DNA of 64,000 nucleotides from Acinetobacter tibetensis (GTDB taxonomy: Bacteria; Pseudomonadota; Gammaproteobacteria; Pseudomonadales; Moraxellaceae). The notes beneath the pieces are model-generated. The model searched no databases, was not told where the DNA came from, and worked only from the letters and a program-made list of their open reading frames with translations. Shown here piece by piece: positions 63,960 to 64,000 of this stretch (its first letter is position 1; each line of letters opens with the position of its first letter). The translations under genes and the position numbers were made by a program. The stretch lies in the NCBI RefSeq assembly GCF_023824315.1, contig NZ_CP098732.1:806001-870000 (forward strand). The letters run 5' to 3'.

Positions 63960-64000
63960 ATGAAAACTACCGCTATGCCATTACATAATTTATATAAATT
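63960..64000 (+). CDS. Possible start of a further gene (runs off the window)
   Basis: An ATG at 63960 preceded by GAAGGGTTTT opens a frame (MKTTAMPLHNLYK) without stop to the window end. Only 13 codons are visible, too few to identify. Confidence 0.35.
   Translation, partial: MKTTAMPLHNLYK

Overview
The window is chromosomal DNA of an Acinetobacter-like gammaproteobacterium (Moraxellaceae). The base composition is AT-rich. The metG/apbC/dcd block, the pilGHIJ-chpA chemosensory operon, the Moraxellaceae-type signal-less YkuD protein and the fil-type secreted proteins all fit that genus. I cannot name the species. There is no insertion sequence, integrase, CRISPR array, rRNA operon or plasmid function, so this reads as core genome with a few short accessory inserts.

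Layout. 1-273: 5' end of metG (minus). 450-3581: four genes lying between the divergent metG and apbC, namely a PD-(D/E)XK nuclease-like protein, a HEPN-like protein, a helical LEA/apolipoprotein-like protein and a small exported protein. 3910-7434: apbC, a DUF2062 membrane protein, a LysE-type exporter and dcd. 7714-13361: a tight four-gene operon of exported proteins (Fil/DUF6160-like). 13420-20111: proS and a three-gene RND efflux operon on the minus strand. 20395-28937: the type IV pilus chemosensory operon pilG-pilH-pilI-pilJ-chpA plus a CheW-like gene. 29002-32404: dapE, an entericidin-like lipoprotein, DUF1853, DUF454 and an ElsL-like L,D-carboxypeptidase. 32576-33587: one strong promoter followed by eight tRNA genes alternating Val(UAC) and Asp(GUC). 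33668-44831: membrane and envelope genes, including a PepSY/flavodoxin/reductase fusion behind a Fur-like box, YccS, a Bcr/CflA exporter, an NhaP-type antiporter and an alkyltransferase-like protein. 44886-47753: a universal stress protein, a KAP NTPase and a CatB-like acetyltransferase. 48169-53130: greA and carAB, with an attenuator-like carA leader. 53438-58689: a second helical protein, a DOMON-like protein, yhbY, rlmE, ftsH and folP. 58822-64000: a VWA lipoprotein, DUF5713, tRNA-Leu(UAA), a PhoD-type phosphatase behind a Pho-box-like site, a membrane protein and the start of a further gene.

The most interesting signal is in the 7714-13361 operon. All four products have a Sec signal peptide, and starting one to three residues after the predicted cleavage point all four carry L-x4-L-x4-G followed by Q or E. 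The spacing is identical in the four and equals that of the double-glycine leader consensus (LSxxELxxIxGG) recognised by C39 peptidases. This suggests a two-step maturation: Sec export, then cleavage by a periplasmic C39-like protease. Other leads are the nested terminator-like hairpins in the carA leader, a 13-bp hairpin between pilJ and chpA, the hairpin spacers in the tRNA array, an orphan KAP NTPase, and nuclease-like plus HEPN-like genes lying between metG and apbC.
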